Counted from the first letter of the stretch, positions 1 to 7,812 are shown. The stretch: 12,522 nt of DNA from Methanosarcinales archaeon ex4572_44 (GCA_002254825.2 NJEL02000016.1:1-12522), one strand, 5' to 3'. The notes: generated from the sequence alone by a model not told the origin. Program-made: numbers and translations.

Positions 1-485
1 ATGAAATAGACCGGGAATACGAGGAGCGCTCCCAATGCAGCAGGGAAATATGCGCCCACTGTGTTGATCGTCTCCTGAGTCGGGTTTCCACCCCCAAGAA
101 GAATTGCAAGCGCTGCTATCATCTGGTCAAAGAGTGGTCCCCAGTGAAGATGGCTGCCATAGGGGTAGAGTGTGAAGGCATCGTAGGTTAAGCGGTGCGG
201 GAAGTTGGCGATTGTGTTCTCCACGAGTCGCATGTGGAATACTGCATCGTCATAGGCAAATCCAACAATTCCTCTTCTGAAGGTGCTGTCATACGGCACC
301 ACTGCCCTGATATAGTATGAGATGAAGAAAATTATTATCAGCAGCACGTATTCGATGTGACCGGGGAGGGATCTCATGGATGCTACTTTATCATATATCT
401 TTGATCCTGCCTCTTCTTTTTTTTCATGCTCACTGGATGGTATTTTCATCTTTTTCTTAACTTTGTCCGGTCTCTTATGGCTCAT
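1..485 (-). CDS. aglB: Oligosaccharyltransferase AglB/STT3, N-terminal part (runs off window)
   Basis: My reading of the minus strand from the ATG at 485 gives 161 codons with no stop before the window edge. Residues 1-45 are a charged cytosolic tail rich in Lys and Glu. Residues about 46-63 form the first membrane segment (VLLIIIFFISYYI). The first external loop follows, with DDAVFHMRLVENT (residues 79-91) and then NFPHR, the pattern of the acidic, metal-binding loop of STT3-family enzymes. A further stretch, GSHLHWGPLFDQM (110-122), and a second hydrophobic segment also fit the family. These membrane enzymes transfer lipid-linked glycan to Asn in N-glycosylation sequons on the outer face, for example of S-layer proteins. 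A GGAGG ribosome-binding site at 496-500 starts directly after the thrS stop, so the two genes are very likely cotranscribed. The catalytic WWDYG region lies outside the window. Confidence 0.9.
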   Translation of the reverse strand, partial: MSHKRPDKVKKKMKIPSSEHEKKEEAGSKIYDKVASMRSLPGHIEYVLLIIIFFISYYIRAVVPYDSTFRRGIVGFAYDDAVFHMRLVENTIANFPHRLTYDAFTLYPYGSHLHWGPLFDQMIAALAILLGGGNPTQETINTVGAYFPAALGALLVFPVYF

Positions 486-500
486 AGGTATGGATCCTCC

Positions 501-2375
501 TTATACAAACTTTGGTCTTAAAGATACGAAGGTGTTGAGTGGCAATGGCTTATACGGTCTTCCTTTCATTCTATCTTTTATAATCTCTTCCAGCTCTTCC
601 ACACTCATAACCACTTTCTTGGGCTTTTTTGGAGTCGATTCTTCCCTGACCGTAACAGTAAGAGTCTGACCTTCAACCTCACTATCGCCCACCACCACCA
701 CATACGGTATCCATTCTCTGCCAGCATCACGTATCTTCCTGCCAACACTCGCGTCCCGATCATCGATATCCACACGACATGATAACCGTGCTGCAACCGA
801 CTCAGCATACTCGCGGTGCCGATCTGCAACAGGGATGACACGCACCTGGGTCGGTGAAAGCCAGAACGGGAGTACTGGAAGCTCGCCCGAGTCCGTAGCC
901 TTCTGCGCCTTTTCAAGCAGTGCGTAGATACAGCGTTCTATGGCACCACTCGGCGAGCAGTGGAGTATGATAGGTCGTCTCGTCTCTCCACCCTCATCGA
1001 TGTACCCGATATCGTATCGCTCGGCATTCTCCACATCTATCTGAACCGTCGAGAGAGCACTTGCCTTACCGAGGCAGTCGATGTAGTTGAACTCGAATTT
1101 CAGGACAAAATAGAAGAACCTCTCATCCCAGACCTCGACTAACACGGGCTTTTTCACAGTCTCGACAAGCTTCACTAAGAACTCTCTGTTATCCTCATAG
1201 AAATCGCGTGTGAAGCGTACAGCCACCTCGTAATCGTCAATTTTCAGTCCTATTGTCTCCATTAAGCGTATGCACATCTTGTACTGCGCGTAGAACTCAT
1301 GAATCGCCTCATTCATATCAGAGCAGAGCGTGTGCATATCAGGCATGGTGAACGCTCGAAGACGTCGCAGTCCCACAAGCTCACCGCTCTGCTCCTTTCG
1401 GAAACTGTACCTTGTAAGCTCGAACATCTTGAGCGGTAAACTGCGATAGGAGATCGTCATGTCATGATTCATGAGAAATTGACCAAAACACGCTGAAAAT
1501 CGCAGGAAAAAGCTTCTTTTATCGGATTCGATAGAATACTGGCGGGCAGGAAACCTGTCAAGGTACTTCTTTAATGTCGGGTGGTTCATGTCATACATCA
1601 GAGGCGTCTCGACCTCCATCGCACCAGCACCCAATGCCACATCACAGACGTACTCTTCGAGCAGACCCTTCAAGAGCCGACCCTTGGGATAAAACCGCAT
1701 ATTTCCCTGATCAGACGCAGGCTCGTAATCTGCAATCTCAAGCCGGCGCATAAGCTCAACATGCGGCGGCATCCTGTCAACAGCACGGCTCTTAGAAACC
1801 TCATAATCAGCAAAGACCCTGAGATTCGCGTGTCCTGTGAAATCAAAGCGATCAAGCTCCACAAGCTCTCCATCCGGCGAGAGAAGATACCAACTGGACT
1901 CTGCCCTCTCCTCTGCCAGAACAGCCTCAGAGACCACCTCACAACCAACATCACTAGAAGGTCGGATGGTACGTGACAACTCTGAAAGCGGATGCCCCTT
2001 ACATTTGAGAGTGAAACCCTTATACCAGCCAAAAGGAGCACGCATCACCTCAAAATCAGAATCAAGCCCAGTTTCCAGTCCTTTCAGAACCGAAACAGCA
2101 ACATCATGACTTGAAAGATCAGAACTGAGATGCGCATACGGATAGAGCACAACACGACCAACCCCCAACTTGCCAGCAACATCCTGTATCTCGTCACACC
2201 CACGCTCAACCACGCCCACAACATCAGCCTCGTCCACGGCCTCAACTGCAACGAACGCAACGAGCGCCTCATCCATCCTCCCAAAACGCATTCCTTCACC
2301 TATTTCTTCCCCCACAGGCGTCTTCTTCTTTACTTCATACTCCAGAAAATCAGAATGAACAAGCAACAACTGCAT
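501..2375 (-). CDS. thrS: Threonyl-tRNA synthetase, archaeal type
   Basis: Charges tRNA-Thr with threonine in the cytosol; 624 residues, normal for archaea. Residues 1 to about 140 are the archaea-specific editing domain, opening MQLLLVHSDFLEYEV and containing KGHPLSELSR; it removes serine mis-attached to tRNA-Thr. The class II core shows motif 1 (around METPLMYDMNHP-like residues 253-266), motif 2 (FRKEQSGEL at 325-333) and motif 3 (HCSPSGAIER at 472-481). The zinc ligands expected for ThrRS are C296, H348 and H472. The C-terminal anticodon-binding domain spans about 503-612. The reading frame extends 11 codons further upstream (to 2408), but I chose the ATG at 2375: it gives the family's N-terminus, has GGTGA at 2383-2387 with a 7-nt spacer, and the best TATA-like box (2418-2427) would place the transcript start downstream of 2408. 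aglB follows after 15 bp. Confidence 0.95.
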   Translation of the reverse strand: MQLLLVHSDFLEYEVKKKTPVGEEIGEGMRFGRMDEALVAFVAVEAVDEADVVGVVERGCDEIQDVAGKLGVGRVVLYPYAHLSSDLSSHDVAVSVLKGLETGLDSDFEVMRAPFGWYKGFTLKCKGHPLSELSRTIRPSSDVGCEVVSEAVLAEERAESSWYLLSPDGELVELDRFDFTGHANLRVFADYEVSKSRAVDRMPPHVELMRRLEIADYEPASDQGNMRFYPKGRLLKGLLEEYVCDVALGAGAMEVETPLMYDMNHPTLKKYLDRFPARQYSIESDKRSFFLRFSACFGQFLMNHDMTISYRSLPLKMFELTRYSFRKEQSGELVGLRRLRAFTMPDMHTLCSDMNEAIHEFYAQYKMCIRLMETIGLKIDDYEVAVRFTRDFYEDNREFLVKLVETVKKPVLVEVWDERFFYFVLKFEFNYIDCLGKASALSTVQIDVENAERYDIGYIDEGGETRRPIILHCSPSGAIERCIYALLEKAQKATDSGELPVLPFWLSPTQVRVIPVADRHREYAESVAARLSCRVDIDDRDASVGRKIRDAGREWIPYVVVVGDSEVEGQTLTVTVREESTPKKPKKVVMSVEELEEIIKDRMKGRPYKPLPLNTFVSLRPKFV

Positions 2376-2417
2376 ACCACTTTCACCAGAATTCGAACTG
2401 CTATGCAACCTAATAAC

Positions 2418-2427
2418 AGATAAATCT
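2418..2427 (-). promoter_or_regulatory. Candidate TATA box for thrS-aglB
   Basis: The minus strand reads AGATTTATCT, a TATA-like, nearly palindromic element centred about 48 nt upstream of the chosen thrS start. A transcript starting about 25 nt downstream would have a leader of roughly 20 nt that includes the GGTGA ribosome-binding site. A second TATA-like stretch in the same gap (TTTATAGA at 2515-2522) would give a leader over 100 nt long. Called by eye only. Confidence 0.4.
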
Positions 2428-2518
2428 CACTATCGCTTTCGGTCCACACGGAGTGCGAAGCAAAACCGCAGAGCTCAAAAACCTAAGTATTAAGAGCGGG
2501 GCGTGCAACTCGCTCTAT

Positions 2519-2545
2519 AAAAAAACGTACGCAAAAATATAGAAA
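2519..2545 (-). terminator. Candidate U-rich terminator of the ACDS cluster
   Basis: Thirty to 56 nt after the cdhE stop, the transcript would contain TTTCTATATTTTT and then, after a CGTACG palindrome, a run of seven Ts (2519-2525). Archaeal transcription ends at such U-tracts without needing a hairpin. The whole gap 2428-2574 otherwise shows only a C-rich stretch in the transcript (2541-2560) and a weak 6-bp inverted repeat (2493-2498 with 2511-2516). I see no gene in it. Confidence 0.45.
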
Positions 2546-2574
2546 GGGGGTGGAGGGAGGTTTTTAGATATTCT

Positions 2575-3981
2575 TTATTTTGGTGGCCAGTTTGTCTCCA
2601 TCCAACCAAATATACGTCCTGAGTCGGGTGGTCCAATCTTTACGTTGAGTCCTGTTGTGTCTTCTACGTCGCCTTGGAGGCGTGCTGCCATCCCTGGGAG
2701 TATCACTGTGTTGTGGCTTGTCTTTTCTTTAAAGTCGAAGCCTGCATTGTCAAAGGTTTCTTTGATCTTGGCTGCTGTCAGTTGTCCGCCTGCTACTGAT
2801 GCTTGAACTCCGATACCGTCAGTATCTACTGTTGCGAGATAGCAGTTGATATCGTTTGATGATATGTCACTCTCTACTGTGTAGTATGTGAGTGCAAAGT
2901 TGGTGGTTATTATTACTGGTGAGTCCTTTGTCGGGCTTCCAACCTCGTATACACCTGGGTCGACTCGTACTGGTGTGCGTGGATCTGTGAAGATTGTGGA
3001 TCGTATGTGTACTTCTGGGAGAAGTGCGTATGGCTCGATGCTGTGCATTATCATCATGTCGCCGTATTTGACCGTGAAGACTGATGCAAGCACTGTTTCC
3101 CAGTAGGATGCTGTGATAGGGTCTTCGTTTACCATCCATGATGTGATCGGTGTTGCCATTATTGGGTATGCGATATCTTTCTGTCCTTCTTTGATGCCTG
3201 CTCGTCGTAGTTTGAGGAAGTTCTCAAAGGTTGTTTTCAGTTGTTCTCCTCTTGGGTATGTGCCTGGATCGAGAATTATATCATTTATTCCGATCTCTTT
3301 GAAGCTTACTGCAAGTGTTTTCAGTTCGTCGAGGTCGCCAGGTGAGAAGAGCACTACTGGTGTTTTATGTTCGAGTGCAAGTTCTGATACTTGTTGCCAG
3401 TTCTCTTTGGTTGCTGCATATAGTATTGGTTTACGGTCTGCACAGACTTCGAGTCCAGCTGCAAGCACCTCCGGGTTGAAAGAGCAGAGTATGAGTGGTA
3501 GTGTGGTTGTCTCTGTCACTTTTTTCACTGCTGCCTTGAATTTTGATGGGTCATTGGAGGTTGAGCGTACTGCAACCATGTCGACTTTGAGGAATGCTCC
3601 TACGTAGAACTTCTTAAACTCGCTTATCTTCTTGACACGTCCCACGAGTTCTTCTTCGCTCATGGTATCGGATACGTCGTAGGCGAGGACTGTTGGGTCG
3701 AAGAATGTCAGCTGGTGGCGGTATAATACATCATCGCCTCCGATCTTAACTGCGGTCTCGCCAACTCCCGCGATAACTTCTCTGATCTCTGATGCGAGGA
3801 GTTCTGATAGTTCGAGGTATTTCTTCTTGTATTTGCCATCGAGTATCGGTGGGCAGTCTTCTATTTTGTTTGAGCGGTCGAGGAGGTGTGATGCGAATGC
3901 CATGCAGGTTGCTTCTCCGCATTCACCACAGTTTGTCTGTGGTAGGTACTTGTAGACTTGGAGTGGGCTGTTTACTTTCAT
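2575..3981 (-). CDS. cdhE: ACDS corrinoid/Fe-S protein, large (gamma) subunit CdhE
   Basis: The gamma subunit pairs with CdhD to form the corrinoid protein that moves methyl groups between tetrahydromethanopterin (or tetrahydrosarcinapterin) and the A-cluster of CdhC. It is 468 residues long, the usual length. The N-terminus carries the [4Fe-4S] motif C18-x2-C21-x4-C26-x16-C43 (NCGECGEATCMAF, then DCPP), which lets the cob(II)amide be reductively activated. A TIM-barrel region follows, and the C-terminal third (from about residue 330) is the corrinoid-binding part, ending WMETNWPPK. The ATG overlaps the cdhD stop as ATGA, with GAGGTG just upstream, so translation of delta and gamma is probably coupled and the 1:1 ratio kept. 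It is the last gene of the cluster; a U-rich terminator follows. Confidence 0.96.
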   Translation of the reverse strand: MKVNSPLQVYKYLPQTNCGECGEATCMAFASHLLDRSNKIEDCPPILDGKYKKKYLELSELLASEIREVIAGVGETAVKIGGDDVLYRHQLTFFDPTVLAYDVSDTMSEEELVGRVKKISEFKKFYVGAFLKVDMVAVRSTSNDPSKFKAAVKKVTETTTLPLILCSFNPEVLAAGLEVCADRKPILYAATKENWQQVSELALEHKTPVVLFSPGDLDELKTLAVSFKEIGINDIILDPGTYPRGEQLKTTFENFLKLRRAGIKEGQKDIAYPIMATPITSWMVNEDPITASYWETVLASVFTVKYGDMMIMHSIEPYALLPEVHIRSTIFTDPRTPVRVDPGVYEVGSPTKDSPVIITTNFALTYYTVESDISSNDINCYLATVDTDGIGVQASVAGGQLTAAKIKETFDNAGFDFKEKTSHNTVILPGMAARLQGDVEDTTGLNVKIGPPDSGRIFGWMETNWPPK

Positions 3982-5288
3982 GCTACCACCTCTGCCACCC
4001 AGTTTGAGAGATCGATTTCATCGGTCTTTATTGAGCCGAAGAGTGTCTGGGTTATCTCTTTTAAGACCTTCACTGCTCCAGGGTGCATCATCATGAAGAG
4101 ATCGTTTCCACCGAGTGCGAGTGTGAGTCCTGTGACTATTTCCCAGATCGGTCCACGGTACTCTCGTGGCCCCCAGTCACTATCCTCTTTCAAGGGTGAT
4201 GAGACCATCCACGCCTCTCTTGCACCCCATGCGTTGGTTGTGCCTGACGACATTGGGAAGTTGAGTTCTTCATCCCCTATAAGCCCTGCGAGTCTGATGC
4301 GCTCCATGTTACTGTAGGCATAGTCAAGCCCGTATCCAAGGGCTGCGGTGGTCGGATCCACAATGATCCGATCTCGATCCACGCCACATTGTTTCATGAG
4401 CTTGCGGTTGAGTTCTTTCTGTGCGTTGATCTCGAGTTGTGTCCATGAGAGCACGACGTGCCCATATTTGTTGGCTGCTGCTGCAATGCGTTCGTAGTCG
4501 AGGTTGAGACTTGCCGATGCAAGCAGACAGCGCTCGCCTTCTGCTACTTCTGCTGCCCTTTCCAGTACCAATGGGTCTTTTTCAGGATTTCCTGAACCAC
4601 CTATCACGATTGGAACGTCCACTGCTTGCAGTACTTCTTCTACTGTCTTCGATGCTTCAACTGCTGGCGTGTCGTTGAGGAGGGGATCTGTACTTATAAG
4701 GTGGATTGTTACAAGGTCTGCGTTGAATTCTTTAACGACTTTCTTTGCCCATTCGCCTGGGTCTTCCATCACGTCTTCGTAGTTTGATTTTACTGCTTTT
4801 GCCATGCCGATTGGCATGTCGAAGACGTCAATTGTAACATAGTTTCGGTTGGGCATTGGCGCGTCGAAGTAGTAGGGAAGTGCTTTCTCTCCGCCGAGTG
4901 TTATGGTGTGTCCGCGTGTGCCTCCGTCGGAGGAGGTTGCTCCGAGTGTTACTTCCTGTATCTGTGTCTTCCATTCGTCGTTTGTACCCACTGAAAACTT
5001 TGATTCTATGAGTTTGCTCAGTTTTGGTACTGATGGGGCGAGTGGTTGTGCTGGCATGCCTGCGATCTGGTCGACAGGGTAGCCGACTGAGCGTGCCAAG
5101 TTGAGCAGGTACAAGCCTATTTTGGCAGTTTCCTGACCCATGGTATACGCAAATAAAGAATCAATGCCTGCTGCTGTTTCGTCAATCTCAAGTTCTATGT
5201 CACCTTCAAAGGTCACGCCTTCCAGTGCCTCTACATCTGCGTCCTTAAGTAATTCAATCACATCGTTTATCTTCATTTTTTTAGCCAT
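3978..5288 (-). CDS. cdhD: ACDS corrinoid protein, small (delta) subunit CdhD
   Basis: Delta subunit of the ACDS corrinoid protein, 436 residues, full length for the family. Residues 1-74 are a small N-terminal domain (FEGDIELEIDET at 27-38, GYPVDQ at 69-74). An Ala/Pro linker (about 78-87) leads to the TIM-barrel methyl-transfer domain, which includes PMPNRNYVTIDVFDMP, HLISTDPLLNDTP, GGSGNPEKDP and MSSGTTNAWGAREAW, all closely like methanogen CdhD. The C-terminus (LFGSIKTDEIDLSNWV) is also typical. The start ATG has GGAG at 5300-5303, with an 11-nt spacer that is rather long. The 5' end of this gene is the second copy of a partial tandem duplication: the preceding orphan gene repeats its N-terminal domain, and the short gap before it is a decayed copy of the cooC 3' end. 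Confidence 0.96.
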   Translation of the reverse strand: MAKKMKINDVIELLKDADVEALEGVTFEGDIELEIDETAAGIDSLFAYTMGQETAKIGLYLLNLARSVGYPVDQIAGMPAQPLAPSVPKLSKLIESKFSVGTNDEWKTQIQEVTLGATSSDGGTRGHTITLGGEKALPYYFDAPMPNRNYVTIDVFDMPIGMAKAVKSNYEDVMEDPGEWAKKVVKEFNADLVTIHLISTDPLLNDTPAVEASKTVEEVLQAVDVPIVIGGSGNPEKDPLVLERAAEVAEGERCLLASASLNLDYERIAAAANKYGHVVLSWTQLEINAQKELNRKLMKQCGVDRDRIIVDPTTAALGYGLDYAYSNMERIRLAGLIGDEELNFPMSSGTTNAWGAREAWMVSSPLKEDSDWGPREYRGPIWEIVTGLTLALGGNDLFMMMHPGAVKVLKEITQTLFGSIKTDEIDLSNWVAEVVA

Positions 5289-5356
5289 ATCTACACATTC
5301 TCCTATATGTTTGCTATACTCATAATCTCTTTAATCTGACAGTTGAATCAGGGTGA
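5067..5356 (-). repeat. Partial tandem duplication, copy 2 (cooC 3' remnant plus cdhD 5' end)
   Basis: This stretch repeats 5404-5698 at an offset of about 340 bp. Perfect or near-perfect shared blocks include GAAGGTGACATAGAACTTGA (5188-5207 here, 5528-5547 in copy 1), GTACCTGCTCAACTT (within 5093-5113 and 5430-5450), the start region GATATGGCTAAAA, and ATAGCAAA upstream of it. Order and orientation are the same in both copies. Alignment is by eye; the junction, about 5357-5403, shows no clear match to either parent. Confidence 0.75.
5303..5353 (-). pseudogene. Decayed remnant of the CooC gene 3' end
   Basis: Non-coding today, but the minus strand aligns with the last codons of the CooC-type ATPase gene. 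Shared features in order are CCC-GA-TCA, ACTGTCAG, ATAGCAAA and ATAGGA. In the best frame it reads IKEIMSIANI then stop (TAG, 5303-5305), against VIEVAKIAKKIGL then stop in the intact gene. The change from ATAGGACTA to ATAGGAGAA created the GGAG used as the cdhD ribosome-binding site. This is an inference from a short, diverged alignment, strengthened because it lies exactly where a tandem duplication would place it. Confidence 0.6.
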
Positions 5357-5373
5357 CTTGCAAATGACAGTCC

Positions 5374-5628
5374 TCATGGTTCTTCTGCTTGGATACTAAC
5401 GAGTTGGTCAACTGGATAGCCAATGGTATGTGCTAAGTTGAGCAGGTACATGCCCATTTTTGCAGCTTCCTGTCCAAGAGCGTAGGCTACCAATTGGTTT
5501 ACGTTGAAACCACCTGTTTCATCAATTTCAAGTTCTATGTCACCTTCGAAGGCCACATTATCTAATGCCTCTGCATCAGCATTGTTGAGCAACTCGACTA
5601 TCTCGTTTACGTTAAATCTTTTAGCCAT
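5374..5628 (-). CDS. Orphan CdhD N-terminal domain protein (84 aa, product of partial duplication)
   Basis: An intact 84-codon gene whose first 75 residues align with the N-terminal domain of the full-length CdhD just downstream. By eye about 46 of 75 positions are identical, including FEGDIELEIDET, YLLNLA and GYPVDQ. It stops (after AEEP) where full-length CdhD enters its Ala/Pro linker, so it encodes one complete small domain and lacks the TIM barrel and any methyl-transfer function. It begins 10 bp after the cooC stop and has its own GGTG ribosome-binding site 5 nt before ATG. An open frame and good start signals despite nearly 40 percent protein divergence suggest it has not simply decayed. 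It may dock on ACDS in place of, or beside, the CdhD N-domain, or act with the CooC ATPase. That role is a guess; it could also be a slowly decaying fragment. Confidence 0.8.
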   Translation of the reverse strand: MAKRFNVNEIVELLNNADAEALDNVAFEGDIELEIDETGGFNVNQLVAYALGQEAAKMGMYLLNLAHTIGYPVDQLVSIQAEEP

Positions 5629-5698
5629 ATCGACACCATTATAGTCCTATCTTCTTTGCTATCTTCGCAACTTCAATAACTGACAGTGAGTCGGGAGG
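5404..5698 (-). repeat. Partial tandem duplication, copy 1 (cooC 3' end plus orphan cdhD N-domain)
   Basis: First copy of the unit repeated at 5067-5356. It runs from about the last 20 codons of the CooC gene, through the 10-bp spacer with the orphan gene's start signals, to the GYPVDQ codons of the orphan gene. Because the copy includes both the end of one gene and the start of the next, a single local tandem duplication explains the arrangement without transfer from elsewhere. Confidence 0.75.
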
Positions 5699-6388
5699 TA
5701 GACCAGCGAGTGGGAGTCCTTCAAGGTCGAAGTCTGCAATATTGTCGTCAAATGGTATCATGCCGACCAGCTTCAAGTTCAGCTCGGTTGCATACTCTTG
5801 GAGGCGCTCACGATTCGTATCTGTGACCTTGTTCAAGACGACGTACAGGTTCTCGATGTTCAGATCGAGTTCTGTCACAAGGTCTCTGATCCGTTCTGCC
5901 GTTTCAAGCCCACGACGTGATCCGTCTGTCACCACCAGCAGGTCTGTCACATCTCTGATGAGTCTTCTGCTGAGGTGTTCGAGTCCTGCTGCAGTATCTA
6001 TTAAGACGATCTCATAGTTACTTGCGATCTGATCCATGATTCCGCGCAAGAGGTCGTTTGCATAGCAGTAGCATCCCGGTCCCTCTGGTCGTCCCATCAC
6101 GAGTAGGTCGTAGCGTGGTTTTTCCACGAGCACACTGTATATTTTGCCTTCAAGAAGGCTTTTTTTGTTTGTGTCTGGTGGAAGTTTGTCCCGCTCTTCG
6201 AGCAGGGATTCGCGCATCCCGCCGACAGTGTTCTCTACTGTGTCTCCAAGTGCTGCTGGGAGGTTCGTGTCTGAGTCTGCGTCTATTGCAAGTACGGTGT
6301 TATTTCCTTCTGTCAGATATTTTATCAGGAGGGCGGCTACTGCCGTTTTTCCTGTGCCGCCCTTTCCTGTTATAGCGATTGTCTTCAA
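5639..6388 (-). CDS. cooC: CooC/AcsF-type nickel-insertion ATPase of CODH/ACS
   Basis: A 249-residue cytosolic P-loop ATPase of the MinD/CooC group. It shows the Walker A loop GKGGTGKT (residues 8-15), the deviant signature with a second lysine (K9), an IDADSDTN segment (35-42) and a switch-like LIDTAAGLEHLSRR. The CYC pair (C106, C108) in PGCYCYANDLLR is the dimer-interface cysteine motif by which CooC proteins bind nickel. Family members use ATP to load nickel into CODH or ACS; the place between cdhC and cdhD fits maturation of the C-cluster in CdhA, the A-cluster in CdhC, or both. The start is TTG at 6388, which gives the expected KTIAITGKGG opening with AAGG a few bases upstream; no ATG lies nearby in frame. 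It follows cdhC after 14 bp. Its last codons recur, decayed, just before cdhD. Confidence 0.93.
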   Translation of the reverse strand: MKTIAITGKGGTGKTAVAALLIKYLTEGNNTVLAIDADSDTNLPAALGDTVENTVGGMRESLLEERDKLPPDTNKKSLLEGKIYSVLVEKPRYDLLVMGRPEGPGCYCYANDLLRGIMDQIASNYEIVLIDTAAGLEHLSRRLIRDVTDLLVVTDGSRRGLETAERIRDLVTELDLNIENLYVVLNKVTDTNRERLQEYATELNLKLVGMIPFDDNIADFDLEGLPLAGLPPDSLSVIEVAKIAKKIGL

Positions 6389-6402
6389 ACGACAAACCTT
6401 GC

Positions 6403-7812
6403 TTATTCCTTCTTCTTCACTATTATTTTATCCACTGTGATCTTTGCGTTGGATAAAATAATCTTCAGACCGCCGCCTGCGCCCCCGGTTAGGGACATCG
6501 CTGGCATTTGCATCGGTGCGAGGGTTGGCATGCCGCCCATGGCTTGCGCTTCTGCAGGTGCAACATCTGGTGCAGCCTTCTCTTCCTCGGCTTCTTCAGC
6601 GGCCCATGTATCCACAATGGGGTGTTTCTTCTCCTGTAGGAAGCTCTTGAGTGATTCGATGTCGGCGGCATCTTCTTCTGTTGCGATGGCGTCCCTGATC
6701 TCGTCAGGTATGCTCTCTACTACTTTGTCCTTCAGCGCCTTCGGCATCCACACGACTTTCTTCCAGCCGCCATCTGCCTGGAGGAACTTTGGTGAGCGGA
6801 AGTAGTTGATGCCTATACCAAGGAATCCTACCACCTGTTTTCCGCCGCCGGTCTGTCCGGCCATCGTTGAGAAGGGCAGTCCGTTCGGTGCAGTGCCTTT
6901 GAAGTCACGGTCAACCCAACCTATGGCGTCAACCTCTGGCATGTAGAATCCAACCACCTCGAAGCAGCCGCATGATGTGTGTGGGTATTCGAAGAATGAG
7001 TGAATCCTGATTCTATCGAACATGCCACCAGAGAGTCTCACTGCAGCTTCATTGACACCGCTGTACTCTCCGCCAAGCTCGTCTATTACTTCACCCTTTT
7101 CTATTGGGAATTGTGGACCCTCTGGATCTACTTTGGCTGCTGCTCGCCCGTCAAACCAGTTGATTGCACCGCAGAGTGAGACGCGGTCGGGTGTGACCAC
7201 GCAGACGTTGGTCGGTGCAAAGGACTGGCATAGTGTGCAGCCATAGAAGGTGTCCACGTCTTCATCGTGGAGATCCCTTGTTCTGGTATCTCTTGCATCG
7301 TATACTTTTCTGGCTTCTTCAAGCTCTTTCTCCACCTCTGTCATATCTGTGATGAATGTTGCTTCTATCTTCTCTATGAAGGGCAGTTCGTTCTTGAACA
7401 TCATCATTGTGGCTTCTGCAATCTGTTTGAGTGATTCGAGTCCTTTACTTACCATTTCCTTGCTGACTCTAACCCAGATGTCGTATCTCTGGTTCAGGTG
7501 CATGTAACCCTGGATGTAGTTCTGGAAGTCGTGGTTTCGTCGTTCCACGATCGATTCGATGTCTGGTTCTACTTGTTCGCCTGCTATACGGTAGATCATT
7601 GCATAGGGGTAGTTCGAACCTTCTTCCATCTCTTTTAGATCTGGGCCTATCAGTGTCACTTTGCCGTCTTCGATCTCGTTCATCTCTGCGGAACGTACAA
7701 TTTCAAATCCTTTGGATTTTGGTCCTGCAAGTTCCACGTACAGGTCATCTTTTCTAATTCTTTCTCCCTCGTACATGGGAGACATTTCAAACGGGCATCC
7801 TACTACTGCCAT
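6403..7812 (-). CDS. cdhC: Acetyl-CoA synthase, ACDS beta subunit CdhC
   Basis: Carries the A-cluster, where CO, a methyl group from the corrinoid protein and CoA become acetyl-CoA, or the reverse. From the chosen start it has 469 residues. The A-cluster cysteines are all present: C192, C195, C204 and C214 in the GCTLCQSFAPTNVCVV...SLCG region for the [4Fe-4S] part, and C281 and C283 (TSCGCFE) for the distal nickel. The CODH-interacting N-terminal domain of bacterial ACS is absent, as is normal in archaea. After residue about 405 comes an acidic then Pro/Met/Gly-rich linker and a final basic segment (LKIILSNAKITVDKIIVKKK), the usual archaeal C-terminal extension. I chose ATG 7812 over ATG 7824 because GGTGAT (7817-7822) lies just ahead and overlaps the earlier ATG, and because MAVVGCPFEMSPMYEGER matches the family N-terminus. 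Confidence 0.96.
   Translation of the reverse strand: MAVVGCPFEMSPMYEGERIRKDDLYVELAGPKSKGFEIVRSAEMNEIEDGKVTLIGPDLKEMEEGSNYPYAMIYRIAGEQVEPDIESIVERRNHDFQNYIQGYMHLNQRYDIWVRVSKEMVSKGLESLKQIAEATMMMFKNELPFIEKIEATFITDMTEVEKELEEARKVYDARDTRTRDLHDEDVDTFYGCTLCQSFAPTNVCVVTPDRVSLCGAINWFDGRAAAKVDPEGPQFPIEKGEVIDELGGEYSGVNEAAVRLSGGMFDRIRIHSFFEYPHTSCGCFEVVGFYMPEVDAIGWVDRDFKGTAPNGLPFSTMAGQTGGGKQVVGFLGIGINYFRSPKFLQADGGWKKVVWMPKALKDKVVESIPDEIRDAIATEEDAADIESLKSFLQEKKHPIVDTWAAEEAEEEKAAPDVAPAEAQAMGGMPTLAPMQMPAMSLTGGAGGGLKIILSNAKITVDKIIVKKKE

Noticed and set aside
376..669. 97-codon hydrophobic open frame on the plus strand that looks like a membrane protein
   Set aside because: Antisense to the aglB start and the thrS end. 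Its hydrophobicity comes from the complement of Lys/Glu-rich codons.
2376..2408. Extra 11-codon N-terminal extension of thrS
   Set aside because: Does not resemble the family N-terminus, lacks a good ribosome-binding site, and lies upstream of the predicted transcript start.
2493..2516. 6-bp inverted repeat (agagcg/cgctct) as an intrinsic terminator hairpin
   Set aside because: It lies downstream of the T-run in the direction of transcription, with a 12-nt loop and no T-tract after it; archaeal termination would rely on the T-tract itself.
3113..3607. 164-codon open frame on the plus strand
   Set aside because: Antisense to cdhE, whose translation matches the family throughout; shadow frame.
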